Assembly (NCBI RefSeq): GCF_022354825.1
Contig: NZ_CP031168.1
Coordinates: 2,605,501 to 2,669,500, forward strand
Reading direction: 5' to 3'
Length of the DNA stretch: 64,000 nt
Source of the DNA: Paenibacillus sp. H1-7
GTDB lineage: Bacteria; Bacillota; Bacilli; Paenibacillales; NBRC-103111
Within the stretch, counting starts at the first letter, position 1. Every line of letters starts with the position of its first letter. The notes under the pieces were generated by a model, which saw nothing but the letters and a program-made list of their open reading frames with translations, was not told the DNA's origin and ran no database searches. Made by a program: the position numbers and the translations under genes. Shown here in pieces: positions 9,358 to 17,630 of the stretch.

Positions 9358-10863
9358 ATGGATAACAAGCAACCCGGTAACCGTACGGATGACGCCATTT
9401 CTTGCAGCCTGTACCAAAATTACGAGCGGCTGGACAAAGCGTTCGCCAACTGCTCGGATATTATCATAACCCGGTACCGTTTCGGTCCCCGATTCGAATA
9501 TGAGTCCATCGCTGTCTATTGCGAGAGTCTTATTGATTCGCACAAAGTGAACTTTCTGCAAACGGTTCTGCAGGATTTGTCCGAACGCGAGAACAAGCCT
9601 ATCGAAGCTGTAAATATCGAAGAGGTGAAGCTGTTCTTCAGCAGGCAAGGCGTGTCAACAAGACCTGCTGTCGTATGGACCCATTTCCCTGAAACGGTAC
9701 ATGCAGTGCTCAACGGGGAGGTTGTCATTTTTCTGGACAGCTGGGAATTTGCCCTTGGTTTCCCTGCTTATGCAGTAGAGACGAGACAAGTCGGCGAACC
9801 GATTAATGAACCCGTTGTCCGCGGCCCGCATGACAGCACGGTCGAGAGCATAACCAAAAATATCGGTGTTCTAAGGTCGCGGCTGCGGGACTCCCAATTC
9901 AAAATCCAGACCATCACGACCCAAGGCCAGACTAAATCGGTGGTAGCTTACGGGTATATGGACGGAAATGTGAATCCCGAAACATTGGCTGAATTCAAAC
10001 GAAGAATCGTCCAGGTTCAAGATTTAAATATTTTGGAAACGTCATATGTAGAAGAGCTTATCGAGGATTCGACCTATTCGCCGTTTCCCCAGTATCGATA
10101 TACCGAGCGGCCGGATGTTGCCATATCGGCACTGCTTGACGGCAAAATCATTGTTCTGGTGTCCGGAACGCCCTCCATTCTTATATGTCCCGGCCTGTTC
10201 GTTGAGTTTCTGTCAACAAGCGAGGATTATTATGAACGTACCGTTTACTCAACGCTCGTTCGCACCATCCGGTTCGCCGCTTTTTTCATGGCGCTTACGC
10301 TGCCGAGTCTTTATATCGCTTTTTCGACGTATCATCCCGAATTGATCCCGACGGTATTATTGCTCGCCATTCTCGATACAAGGGAAGGAATTCCTTTTCC
10401 CGCTTATCTGGAGGCCCTCATCATGGAGTTTTTCTTTGAGATCATGAGGGAAGCGGGCATTCGTCTGCCAAGACCCGTAGGCTCCGCCGTCAGCATCGTG
10501 GGAGCGCTTGTCATAGGACAAGCTGCCATTCAAGCAAAGATTGCATCGCCGATCATGGTTATCGTCGTAGCGCTTACAGGGATCGCCTCGTTCTCAATGC
10601 CGCAATACAACCTGGGAATTACCGTAAGGATACTGCGCTTCCCTCTCATGATATTTGCGGCGACGCTTGGTGTTTTCGGCCTGATGATCGGATACTTGCT
10701 TATTCTGCTGCATTTGACTGCTTTGAGATCGTTAGGCCAGCCTTATTTGTCAGCCTACGCTCCGCTGCATCCCGGACAGCTGAGAGACGTGCTGATTCGC
10801 GCTCCGTTAAAGTATTTGCTCCGCTCCTCGCGTGTCCGCAGGATGGGCGGCGGGCGGCGTTAG
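9358..10863 (+). CDS. Spore germination protein, GerA-type receptor subunit A (GerKA/GerAA-like)
   Basis: A subunit of a germinant receptor in the spore inner membrane. It is 501 residues, the usual size. A soluble N-terminal half of about 290 residues is followed by hydrophobic segments between about 310 and 455, separated by the conserved-looking DTREGIPFPAYLEALIMEFF and PRPVGSAVSIVGALVIGQAA stretches. A basic C-terminal tail follows. The ATG has a GGGGGAGCG site. The gene is followed by the C subunit and, further on, by the B subunit. Expression is expected in the forespore under a sporulation sigma factor, although I did not identify that promoter. Confidence 0.94.
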   Translation: MDNKQPGNRTDDAISCSLYQNYERLDKAFANCSDIIITRYRFGPRFEYESIAVYCESLIDSHKVNFLQTVLQDLSERENKPIEAVNIEEVKLFFSRQGVSTRPAVVWTHFPETVHAVLNGEVVIFLDSWEFALGFPAYAVETRQVGEPINEPVVRGPHDSTVESITKNIGVLRSRLRDSQFKIQTITTQGQTKSVVAYGYMDGNVNPETLAEFKRRIVQVQDLNILETSYVEELIEDSTYSPFPQYRYTERPDVAISALLDGKIIVLVSGTPSILICPGLFVEFLSTSEDYYERTVYSTLVRTIRFAAFFMALTLPSLYIAFSTYHPELIPTVLLLAILDTREGIPFPAYLEALIMEFFFEIMREAGIRLPRPVGSAVSIVGALVIGQAAIQAKIASPIMVIVVALTGIASFSMPQYNLGITVRILRFPLMIFAATLGVFGLMIGYLLILLHLTALRSLGQPYLSAYAPLHPGQLRDVLIRAPLKYLLRSSRVRRMGGGRR

Positions 10864-10894
10864 ATCAACCGGTAGATGGAATGAGGGAATATCG

Positions 10895-12052
10895 ATGAGA
10901 ACATCCTGGCTAACTATTGGGTTCATGGTATTTTCCGTCCTGCTGACAGGATGCTGGGATAAGGCGGAGCTGCCGGAGTACGGCTTCGTACAAGGAGCGG
11001 CGATAGACGAGAACCGGGTGGGAGATACCGAGTTGACGACACTGTTTTACAAGCCAGGCGGAGGGGGGATGGAGTCCCATATGGCGGCCAAAGGAGGGCC
11101 TTCCTCATTCCAAGTCAAAACGACAGGCCATTCGGTATTTGAAGCGATTCGCGATATACCCATTCATCTTGGCCGGAAAGCGAAATGGGACCATATGCGC
11201 GTCATTCTTGTGAGTGAATCGCTGGCCAAATCGCAGGGACTCGGAAGTGTCCTGGACTTTTACTCACGGGATCACGAGCCTCGCGGAACGATACTCGTAT
11301 TTATTACGGAAGGGGAAGCACGCAAATATATAAGCATAAAGCCCTTCATTGAAAATACAATGGCGCAGCAGCTCAAGCGGATTCAAGAAACGGCATCCCG
11401 CTTTTCCTCCAAAACCGTCAAAACGGCGCTTATCAACATCGCACTGCAAATAAAGAGCGAGACCGGCTTCGGAACGGTTCCTTATTTGCGCTTTCATGGT
11501 GAGGATGCGACGGTCGACGGGATTGCGGTTTTGAAGAAGGGGAAGATGGTCGACCTCCTCACTTCCAATGAAGCTCAACGGCTCTCGATGCTGACGAATG
11601 ATTACGAGAGCGGGGTTATTGACCTGCCCTGCAGCAAAAATGACAGCGGGCAGCATTTTGAAGACGAATCGGTGGAGGTGTTCAACTCCTACACGACATC
11701 GGAGATGAAGATTGAAGGGGAGACGTTGACAGTTCATTACATAACCAATATAGAAGGGGCGGTAGGTGAGATGCACTGTTCCACGATTAAAACGCGCGAG
11801 CAGGAGATGGCCTTTACCCGGAAGGTAGAAAAGAAGGTTGTGCAGGAAATGCGGGAGCTAGTCCGGCATTTGCAGCAGAGGAAGGTGGATTCCCTTGGAC
11901 TTGGCAACAAAGTGTACAGGCAGCATCTGAAGCTATGGAAACGCTGGAAGCCGGATTGGGAAGAGCGGTTCGCTCATGTGAAATTTGAATTTGACGTCCG
12001 GGTCGTTCTTCGAAATACGGGAACAACCTCCGGCAGATCGATAGCGAAATGA
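10895..12052 (+). CDS. Spore germination lipoprotein, Ger(x)C family
   Basis: C subunit of the germinant receptor, 385 residues. It begins with a short signal and the lipobox VLLTGCWD, so it is lipid-anchored on the outer face of the inner spore membrane. The CWD(K)AEL start of the mature chain is typical of the family. The ATG at 10895 is preferred over an in-frame ATG at 10832 because the signal peptide begins there and AGGGAA lies just upstream. The longer frame would overlap the A subunit. Its last bases overlap the next small gene as ATGA, a sign of translational coupling. Confidence 0.93.
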   Translation: MRTSWLTIGFMVFSVLLTGCWDKAELPEYGFVQGAAIDENRVGDTELTTLFYKPGGGGMESHMAAKGGPSSFQVKTTGHSVFEAIRDIPIHLGRKAKWDHMRVILVSESLAKSQGLGSVLDFYSRDHEPRGTILVFITEGEARKYISIKPFIENTMAQQLKRIQETASRFSSKTVKTALINIALQIKSETGFGTVPYLRFHGEDATVDGIAVLKKGKMVDLLTSNEAQRLSMLTNDYESGVIDLPCSKNDSGQHFEDESVEVFNSYTTSEMKIEGETLTVHYITNIEGAVGEMHCSTIKTREQEMAFTRKVEKKVVQEMRELVRHLQQRKVDSLGLGNKVYRQHLKLWKRWKPDWEERFAHVKFEFDVRVVLRNTGTTSGRSIAK

Positions 12053-12300
12053 GAACCATATTCGAAAAATTGTTGGTCATGCTCCTATGCTACAGCGCAG
12101 TATTGGCCTGCGAATTTCCAAAGCTGCGAAAGCTTCGCCGCCATGAGCGGATGGTTTACAGTATTCTAATGCTATGCTCTCTGTACCTGGTTGTGATTTA
12201 TGTTCTGGATTTGCCATGGCCCAATCTGGACGAAGCCGTAGATTATTTGTTAGAGCAGCCGGGCAAGCGGATTGTAGAAGCGGTAAAAGCACCAGACTAA
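12049..12300 (+). CDS. Small two-segment membrane protein in the germination cluster
   Basis: An 83-residue protein I do not recognise by name. Two hydrophobic stretches are visible (about residues 6-20 and 38-53), separated by a basic loop KLRKLRRHER. The start overlaps the stop of the gerC-type gene in ATGA, so it is almost certainly co-translated with the receptor. Small membrane proteins have been found in ger operons of Bacillus (GerD and D-subunit types), but this sequence cannot be assigned to one of them by eye. A link to receptor assembly or function is an inference from position only. Confidence 0.75.
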   Translation: MRTIFEKLLVMLLCYSAVLACEFPKLRKLRRHERMVYSILMLCSLYLVVIYVLDLPWPNLDEAVDYLLEQPGKRIVEAVKAPD

Positions 12301-12312
12301 TGAAACGTAAAG

Positions 12313-12954
12313 CTATCGGGACGCCCAATTCATGCCACGCTTCATTAGTATCTCGACCTGAGGCAGAGTAACCATGTTCAAGGTGTGGCCGAGGGAGCAG
12401 TACATAATCCTTCCGTGTCCATAGCTTTTCGTCCAGGCCACGGGCATTTCCACTTCGCCGAAGCACGTCCATGCCAATACGCAGATCGCCGGATCCAGCA
12501 TCATATAGTATTTTTCCGTCGTTACAGTAAAGTCGGACAGCCCTTGCGTTATTTGCGGGTGATTGCCAGACATGTGCACGGTATAGGTCGTGTCCGCGCC
12601 CCCCGGATGCGCCAGAAACTGCCCTCCGATCATATGATGAAAGTCGATCTCTCCGCGAAAGGCGCCTATGGTGCTGTGAATTCCGGTAAATCCGACGCCA
12701 TCGCGAACAGCGGATAACAAATTGGCCAGCTGCTGCGGTTGAATCGTTCCTCTAGTCCAGATCAGTACAATTAAATGCATCGATTTCAAGCGGTTCGTCT
12801 CCAAAAAGCTGTCCAGCGTATCGGAAAGCGTGACATCAAAGCCTTCCTCCCGAAGCCAGCCGCCCATGACTTGAGCGACATCTTTGTGTCGGTGCCCCTC
12901 ATCGTCTCCGTAGACGATGAGCGCTTTTTTATATCGGTCCGAGCGCTTCGGCAT
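12313..12954 (-). CDS. ThuA-family protein (trehalose-utilisation-like, class I amidotransferase fold)
   Basis: ThuA domain protein of 213 residues. The frame shows KKALIVYGDDEGHRHKD at the start, TRGTIQPQQL and GIHSTIGAFRG in the middle, and the GHGRIMYCSLGHT motif near the C-terminus, all typical of ThuA. Rhizobial ThuA acts in 3-keto-disaccharide metabolism; the reaction here is not known. The ATG at 12954 is chosen because the ThuA domain begins a few residues later. It lacks a clear ribosome site, and the frame stays open to an ATG at 13068 and a TTG at 13131. It lies antisense between germination genes, convergent with the small gene before it and divergent from the B subunit. Confidence 0.82.
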   Translation of the reverse strand: MPKRSDRYKKALIVYGDDEGHRHKDVAQVMGGWLREEGFDVTLSDTLDSFLETNRLKSMHLIVLIWTRGTIQPQQLANLLSAVRDGVGFTGIHSTIGAFRGEIDFHHMIGGQFLAHPGGADTTYTVHMSGNHPQITQGLSDFTVTTEKYYMMLDPAICVLAWTCFGEVEMPVAWTKSYGHGRIMYCSLGHTLNMVTLPQVEILMKRGMNWASR

Positions 12955-13145
12955 CACTGACGAATCATGGATTCGGATGGAAAATGCCCTTTTCACGTAT
13001 TCCGCCACCCCTTCGAACGAAATGTACAGAGCTTTCGCTGCTGTCAGTATATGCGGTCTCTTCCGCATCAGCACAATTCTTCGATCCGGACGCAAATATT
13101 TCCAGCCATAATGGCAAATACTAGCTACCAAAAGGGGGGAAACGC

Positions 13146-14237
13146 TTGAGAAAAGAAACGATCAGTGTAGCGCAGTTGAGCGCTCTGTTTCTCATTTCGC
13201 TAACGGGTTCCTCCATTGTCAACATTCCTCAGCCTCTCATAGGTGCGTCTTCGAACGCTGCCTGGATATCCATTCTTCTCGCCTATGGGCTGGGATTGCC
13301 GGCGCTCATCTGTATTTTGTATTTATACCGCCGCTACCCGGGATTGACTATCGTCGAAATCTTGAAGCAAGCGATAGGCCCAGGCTGGACGGCTGTCATT
13401 ATTATTCCTTTTATCAGTATGCCGCTCATGCTGACAGCCAATATCGTAAGAGATATTTCCGCATTCTTCACCACGTCGATGATGCGACTGACTCCCGATT
13501 ACGTCTTTGATGTGCTGATACTGATGACGGCGGCATTGACTGTAAAAGCAGGTATTGAAGTTATGGCCCGAATGTTCATCTTGCTGATCATGGTCATGTT
13601 CACTTTCATTATAGCGGTCCTGTTGCTGGTCCTGCCTTATTACCAGCCGGAATTCCTTACTCCCTTGCTTCCGAAAGGCTTCAATCCCGTTCTTCACGGC
13701 GCCTATATGGCGTTTGGAGTGCCTTATGCAGACGTGGTGCTGCTGACCATGTTAATGCCTTACGTCCGCACGGAAAAAGGAAAATCACCGGGGGCATCGT
13801 TGCATATTGCCTTGCTTCTCCATACGGTAGGGCTGCTTATCGTTACGGTATGCACGATCATGGCGTTTGGCCCGATGGCTGGAGATTTGCGGTTTTCCTT
13901 GTTCCAGATTGCCCGGATGGTTAGTGTCGAGAGTATTTTCGAACGAGTGGAATCCATTATCGGCGTTTCGCTGATAGTCGGTTCTTTTATGAAAACAACC
14001 ATCGTGCTGTTTGTTTTGACAAGGGTGGCGGCGCAGCTGTTTCAGTTTCAAGATGAAAGCATAGTAACCTTCCCCATCACACTGATCGTTCTGCTGCTCG
14101 CCCTCACCATGTTTAGAACCGATGCGGAGTTCCGCGACAATGTTGCCGTCGTAAGGCCGCTGATGAGCTTTGCTGTAGCGTACGTTCCGTTAGTGCTCAT
14201 TACGATTGCGGCCATGTTCAAGAGAAAAGCTCGTTAA
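13146..14237 (+). CDS. Spore germination permease, GerAB/GerKB family (receptor subunit B)
   Basis: B subunit of the germinant receptor, a 363-residue protein with about ten membrane segments and the APC-superfamily-like fold of GerAB. The early stretch QLSALFLISLTGSSIVNIPQ resembles the N-terminal region of the family. It binds germinant or transmits the signal with the A and C subunits. The start is a TTG at 13146 with a strong GGGGGGA site 5 bases before it. It is separated from the A and C genes by the antisense ThuA gene, so it probably has its own promoter. It ends 24 bases from the convergent aminotransferase stop. Confidence 0.93.
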   Translation: MRKETISVAQLSALFLISLTGSSIVNIPQPLIGASSNAAWISILLAYGLGLPALICILYLYRRYPGLTIVEILKQAIGPGWTAVIIIPFISMPLMLTANIVRDISAFFTTSMMRLTPDYVFDVLILMTAALTVKAGIEVMARMFILLIMVMFTFIIAVLLLVLPYYQPEFLTPLLPKGFNPVLHGAYMAFGVPYADVVLLTMLMPYVRTEKGKSPGASLHIALLLHTVGLLIVTVCTIMAFGPMAGDLRFSLFQIARMVSVESIFERVESIIGVSLIVGSFMKTTIVLFVLTRVAAQLFQFQDESIVTFPITLIVLLLALTMFRTDAEFRDNVAVVRPLMSFAVAYVPLVLITIAAMFKRKAR

Positions 14238-14260
14238 CTGGATGCGGCCGAAGCGTCAGC

Positions 14261-15442
14261 CTACACTTTTTGCGTCAAGCTCTGTAAAAAAGTACCCATC
14301 CGTTCCAGCGCTTCGGTCAGGTTCTGAACGGAGGAAGCATAAGAGCAGCGGATATGACCTTCACCGCATGCGCCCAGCACATTGCCGGGGACAATGGCTA
14401 CCTTGGTCTCGTTAAGCAGCTGCTCGGCGAATTGCTCGGACGTCAGTCCCGTATGCTTAATGGAAGGGAAGGCATAGAACGCGCCCTTCGGCTCGAAGCA
14501 GGGCAGCCCGATCTCCTCGAACCCTTTCAGTACAAGACGGCGGCGCTGGTCGTAGGAAGCGACCATTTCCTTCATCTCCTCCGTGCCGTTGCGCAGCGCT
14601 TCGATAGCAGCCTTTTGTGTCGTCATGGGAGCGCAGATCATCGTATATTGGTGGATTTTGGTCATGGCGCTGATCACTTCCGGATGGCCGCATGCATACC
14701 CGAGTCGCCATCCGGTCATGGCGTAAGCCTTGGAAAATCCGTTCAGCAAAATCGTCCGGTCTCTCATGCCGGGCAGCGCTGCGAAACAAGTATGCTCGCC
14801 TACATAAGTCAGTTTGTCATACACCTCGTCGGAGATGACGATCAAGTCGTGCTTCTCCACCACCTTGGCGATTTTCTCCAATTCCTCGCGCGGCATCGTA
14901 GCGCCGGTCGGATTGTTCGGATAATTGATAAGCAATGCCTTGGTACGCGGTGTAATAGCAGCTTCCAGCTGCTCTGCGGTAAGCCGGAATTCATTGTCGG
15001 CATCGGTGCTCAAAGGAACGGCCACCCCTCCGGCCATGATCGTGCAGGGCGCATAGGACACGTAGCAAGGCTCGGCAATCAGCACTTCATCTCCCGGATG
15101 GAGGATGGCGCGGAGTGCAAGGTCTACCGCTTCGCTGACACCGACCGTAACAAGCACTTCATTGCGCGGCTCGTACTTGACTCTGTACCAGTCGTGCAAA
15201 TGGCGGGCGATTTCTTCCCGGAGCTCCAGCAGTCCGGCGTTGGAAGAATACATCGTATAGCCTTGCCTTAACGATTGAATGCCGTTTTCCCGGATGTTCC
15301 AGGGAGTTACAAAGTCGGGCTCGCCGACCCCGAGCGATATGACGCCTTTCATTTCGGAAGCCATATCGAAAAAACGGCGAATTCCTGAAGGGGGAATGTT
15401 CTGGATGGTAGGAGAAATGCGATCGGACCAATTTGTAATCAT
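14261..15442 (-). CDS. Class I/II pyridoxal-phosphate aminotransferase (PatA/AspC-like)
   Basis: Transfers amino groups between an amino acid and a 2-oxo acid in the cytoplasm, 393 residues. PLP-site motifs are visible: YPNNPTG near 175, SDEVYD near 204 and the Schiff-base lysine in NGFSKAYAMTGWRLGY (Lys near 238). A near-C-terminal Arg (GHIRCSY) should bind the substrate carboxylate. The start at 15442 gives the usual family N-terminus. A longer frame to 15529 would run through the leader terminator. A T-box leader with a duplicated terminator unit precedes it, so its expression should respond to an uncharged tRNA. Exact substrate unknown; alanine is possible if the GCC triplet in the leader is the specifier. 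Confidence 0.92.
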   Translation of the reverse strand: MITNWSDRISPTIQNIPPSGIRRFFDMASEMKGVISLGVGEPDFVTPWNIRENGIQSLRQGYTMYSSNAGLLELREEIARHLHDWYRVKYEPRNEVLVTVGVSEAVDLALRAILHPGDEVLIAEPCYVSYAPCTIMAGGVAVPLSTDADNEFRLTAEQLEAAITPRTKALLINYPNNPTGATMPREELEKIAKVVEKHDLIVISDEVYDKLTYVGEHTCFAALPGMRDRTILLNGFSKAYAMTGWRLGYACGHPEVISAMTKIHQYTMICAPMTTQKAAIEALRNGTEEMKEMVASYDQRRRLVLKGFEEIGLPCFEPKGAFYAFPSIKHTGLTSEQFAEQLLNETKVAIVPGNVLGACGEGHIRCSYASSVQNLTEALERMGTFLQSLTQKV

Positions 15443-15485
15443 GGTTACACCAGCTTTCTTTGGAATGAAATATGGATTGAAATAC

Positions 15486-15520
15486 AAAAAGCCCTCGCCC
15501 CTATAAAGGGACGAGAGCCT
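15486..15520 (-). terminator. Second (gene-proximal) T-box terminator
   Basis: On the minus strand GGCTCTCGTCCC, loop TTTATA, then GGGGCGAGGGC followed by TTTTT. It is directly downstream of the second T-box motif and 40 bases before the aminotransferase start. Confidence 0.88.
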
Positions 15521-15650
15521 AAAACTCACGCGTTACCACCCTAATTGACATCATGACGCGCCTCCGGTTGCGCCAACCTCGCACTTAAAAACAGCGCAAA
15601 AGAAGCGTAATAGAGATAGGGAGGCAGGTTATTTCCGGTAAGGAAGCAAC
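15486..15650 (-). promoter_or_regulatory. Partial second T-box module: antiterminator and terminator without a visible stem I
   Basis: The T-box motif AGGGTGGTAACGCG lies at 15529-15542 (minus), followed by a terminator. The 80 or so bases between the first terminator and this motif can form a short stem (GGTTGGCGCAACC) like stem III. They are too short for a specifier stem I of about 100 bases. The stretch ATGATGTCAATTAGGGTGG is identical to the same part of the first module, so this looks like a partial duplication. Confidence 0.8.
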
Positions 15651-15688
15651 AAAAAAAGCCCTCCATCCCCGGAAAGGGACGAGAGCTT
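15651..15688 (-). terminator. First T-box terminator
   Basis: On the minus strand AGCTCTCGTCCC pairs with GGGGATGGAGGGC, followed by seven T. It competes with the antiterminator that contains the T-box at 15698-15711. Confidence 0.9.
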
Positions 15689-15898
15689 TGGCTCACGCGG
15701 TACCACCCTAATTGACATCATCATGTCCACTCATTCCGATAACGGCGGAAACCGGCCTTCTCTTACTGCAATGTTCAGAGGGCGACTCCGGGGCGGCTTT
15801 CGTCATGGCTTCAATCCCAGGCTCGCACCGTCCCTGAGTCGCTTAGAAATTCACCGTGTCTACTTTCCCCATCCACGTCTTTGAAGAACTAAATTACC
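15651..15898 (-). promoter_or_regulatory. T-box riboswitch leader of the aminotransferase gene
   Basis: Full T-box leader on the minus strand. The 14-base motif AGGGTGGTACCGCG is at 15698-15711. Upstream are an AGTA element in a stem I region (GGGGAAAGTAGAC), a GGTGCGAGCCTGG apical segment and a GAAAGCCGCCCC segment. Aligning that last segment with the hisS leader at 39963 makes GCC (Ala) the best candidate specifier, with low certainty. Binding of uncharged tRNA should stabilise the antiterminator and let transcription continue. Confidence 0.9.
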
Positions 15899-15903
15899 CA
15901 CAC

Positions 15904-15932
15904 TATACCACGCTGTTTTTTCTCTGTCAATC
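15904..15932 (-). promoter_or_regulatory. SigA-type promoter for the T-box/aminotransferase transcript
   Basis: On the minus strand: -35 TTGACA (15927-15932), 17-base spacer, -10 TATAGT (15904-15909). Start of transcription is expected near 15897, at the head of the T-box leader. Confidence 0.88.
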
Positions 15933-15967
15933 CGGTATCGATGGAACAAAAGCCCATTTTCGGCTCA

Positions 15968-15973
15968 TATAAT
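15968..15973 (+). promoter_or_regulatory. Probable -10 element for the GMC oxidoreductase operon
   Basis: A perfect TATAAT 38 bases before the GTG start. The -35 region is weak (GGAACA at a 17-base distance). It lies back to back with the T-box promoter. Confidence 0.45.
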
Positions 15974-16010
15974 GCTCTAAGGCAACTCAGGATAAGGAAG
16001 TGGCGCGAGG

Positions 16011-17546
16011 GTGAACATTCGTTTTCATGCACGGAAGGATAGGCCAATTAACGAGGCATCGGCGGTAGATGGAAAGTTACCGGTTTACTGTCCTCTCCCC
16101 GGGCCGGACTACCTGAAATATTGGATTCCAACCGTAAGTCTGGAGCAAATGGCGGCGACGCAATACGATGCTCTCGTAATAGGCAGCGGAGCGGGGGGAG
16201 GAGCCGCCCTATGGAGATTGTGCGAGCGGTGGAGACAAGAGGGGAAACGGATAGGGATGATAGAAGCCGGGGAGCCTGTTATTCCGACGCACGTCCAAAA
16301 TATCTCCACAATGAACGAGGAGCTTGCGGAAGCTTACCTGCTCAATCCTCGGGTGTCAGAGCCGCTCGGTGAGGTCTTGCCTGAATTCCGGGGATTCCGG
16401 CGGTTTCGGCTGCTTGGGGGAAGAACGATATTTTGGGGCGCGGTCACTCCGCGCAGAAGAGGGTTCGAGCTGGAAGGGTGGCCTGTCACCGAATCGGAGC
16501 TGGAGCCATATTACAACATAGCCGAGCAATTCATGCGGGTGACGAGGCAGTTTTCCGGGGAATCCCCCTATACCCGAATTTTGCTGGAGCGGCTGCGTGA
16601 GCAGGGTTATCCCGATGCTGAGGCCTACCCGATTGCTGCGGATCTGGAGTCGACCACATTCGGGGTCATCCACTCGAATGTATTTTTCAGTTCGATTCAA
16701 TTTTTGGCCGCTGCGAGACATGCGCGTCCGTTCGATCTGGCGGTCAATGCCAGGGCGGTGCGGCTCTTTACCGAAGACGGCAGAGTAACGGGCGTTAAGG
16801 TCATGTCAAAAGACAAAAAATCGTATACCGTCCGGTCACCGATCATTATTTTGTCCGCAAGCACTCTGGAGACACCAAGGATTCTTCTGAACTCAGGAAT
16901 CGGGGGAACGAGCGTCGGTCATTACTTAACCAATCATACTATCGTTACGACCCAAGCTTCAATTAGCCGAAAGCAATTTCCCGAGATGCTTGGAGGTCTT
17001 GGCATTCTTATTCCTTCAACGGCCGAGCGCCATTTCCAAATTCAAATCAGCGGCAATTTCTGGACCCAGTCGCTTAACGGGCCGCTGCAGGAGAAGCTCC
17101 TGTTTGACTTAAGCGGATTTGGCGAGGTGGAGTCCCGTTATGTGAACCGGGTCGAATTGGACCCTCTGAAGACCGATGCCTATGGCGTGCCGGAAATCCG
17201 GGTCCGCTTCTCCTACAGCGACAAAGACCGTCTTGTGATCACCCGGATGGCCGAAGAACTCATGAAGAGCATGGCCGCCTTGGGAGCGGCACCTGTGCCA
17301 AGAGATGGAGAACCTGATCTCTGCTTGCGACTTCCCGGCAGGCCGTACCATGAATGCGGCACATGCCGCATGGGCACGGATCCGGCGTATTCGGTCACGA
17401 ACGCCCACGGCCAGGTCCACGGTGTCACTGGCTTGTATGTGGCTGACAATAGCGTGCTGCCTACATCCGGCGCCGCCAATCCTACCTTGACTACGGCAGC
17501 GCTGGCCATCAGAACGGCGGACGCTATCGCCGGCGGCCTGTTGTGA
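16011..17546 (+). CDS. GMC-family FAD-dependent oxidoreductase (sugar or alcohol dehydrogenase)
   Basis: Flavoprotein of 511 residues that oxidises a hydroxyl group. The FAD dinucleotide fold is seen in YDALVIGSGAGGGAA (residues 52-66), and the GMC C-terminal signature is HECGTCRMG followed by PTSGAANPTLTTAALA. The motif LLGGRTIFWGAVTPR corresponds to the conserved flavin-contact region. No signal peptide is evident, so it is probably cytoplasmic. The start is a GTG with AAGGA upstream; the distance is long, so a shorter protein is possible. Two lactonase-like genes follow on the same strand. Together they suggest oxidation of an aldose to a lactone, then hydrolysis to the acid. Substrate is inferred only. 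Confidence 0.88.
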   Translation: MNIRFHARKDRPINEASAVDGKLPVYCPLPGPDYLKYWIPTVSLEQMAATQYDALVIGSGAGGGAALWRLCERWRQEGKRIGMIEAGEPVIPTHVQNISTMNEELAEAYLLNPRVSEPLGEVLPEFRGFRRFRLLGGRTIFWGAVTPRRRGFELEGWPVTESELEPYYNIAEQFMRVTRQFSGESPYTRILLERLREQGYPDAEAYPIAADLESTTFGVIHSNVFFSSIQFLAAARHARPFDLAVNARAVRLFTEDGRVTGVKVMSKDKKSYTVRSPIIILSASTLETPRILLNSGIGGTSVGHYLTNHTIVTTQASISRKQFPEMLGGLGILIPSTAERHFQIQISGNFWTQSLNGPLQEKLLFDLSGFGEVESRYVNRVELDPLKTDAYGVPEIRVRFSYSDKDRLVITRMAEELMKSMAALGAAPVPRDGEPDLCLRLPGRPYHECGTCRMGTDPAYSVTNAHGQVHGVTGLYVADNSVLPTSGAANPTLTTAALAIRTADAIAGGLL

Positions 17547-17630
17547 AATGAAGTGACTTCGTTTATTATCAGACATGTAAGTGACAAAAATCGGTAATCG
17601 ATCGAAGGAAACGATAGGGAGGATGCGGCT

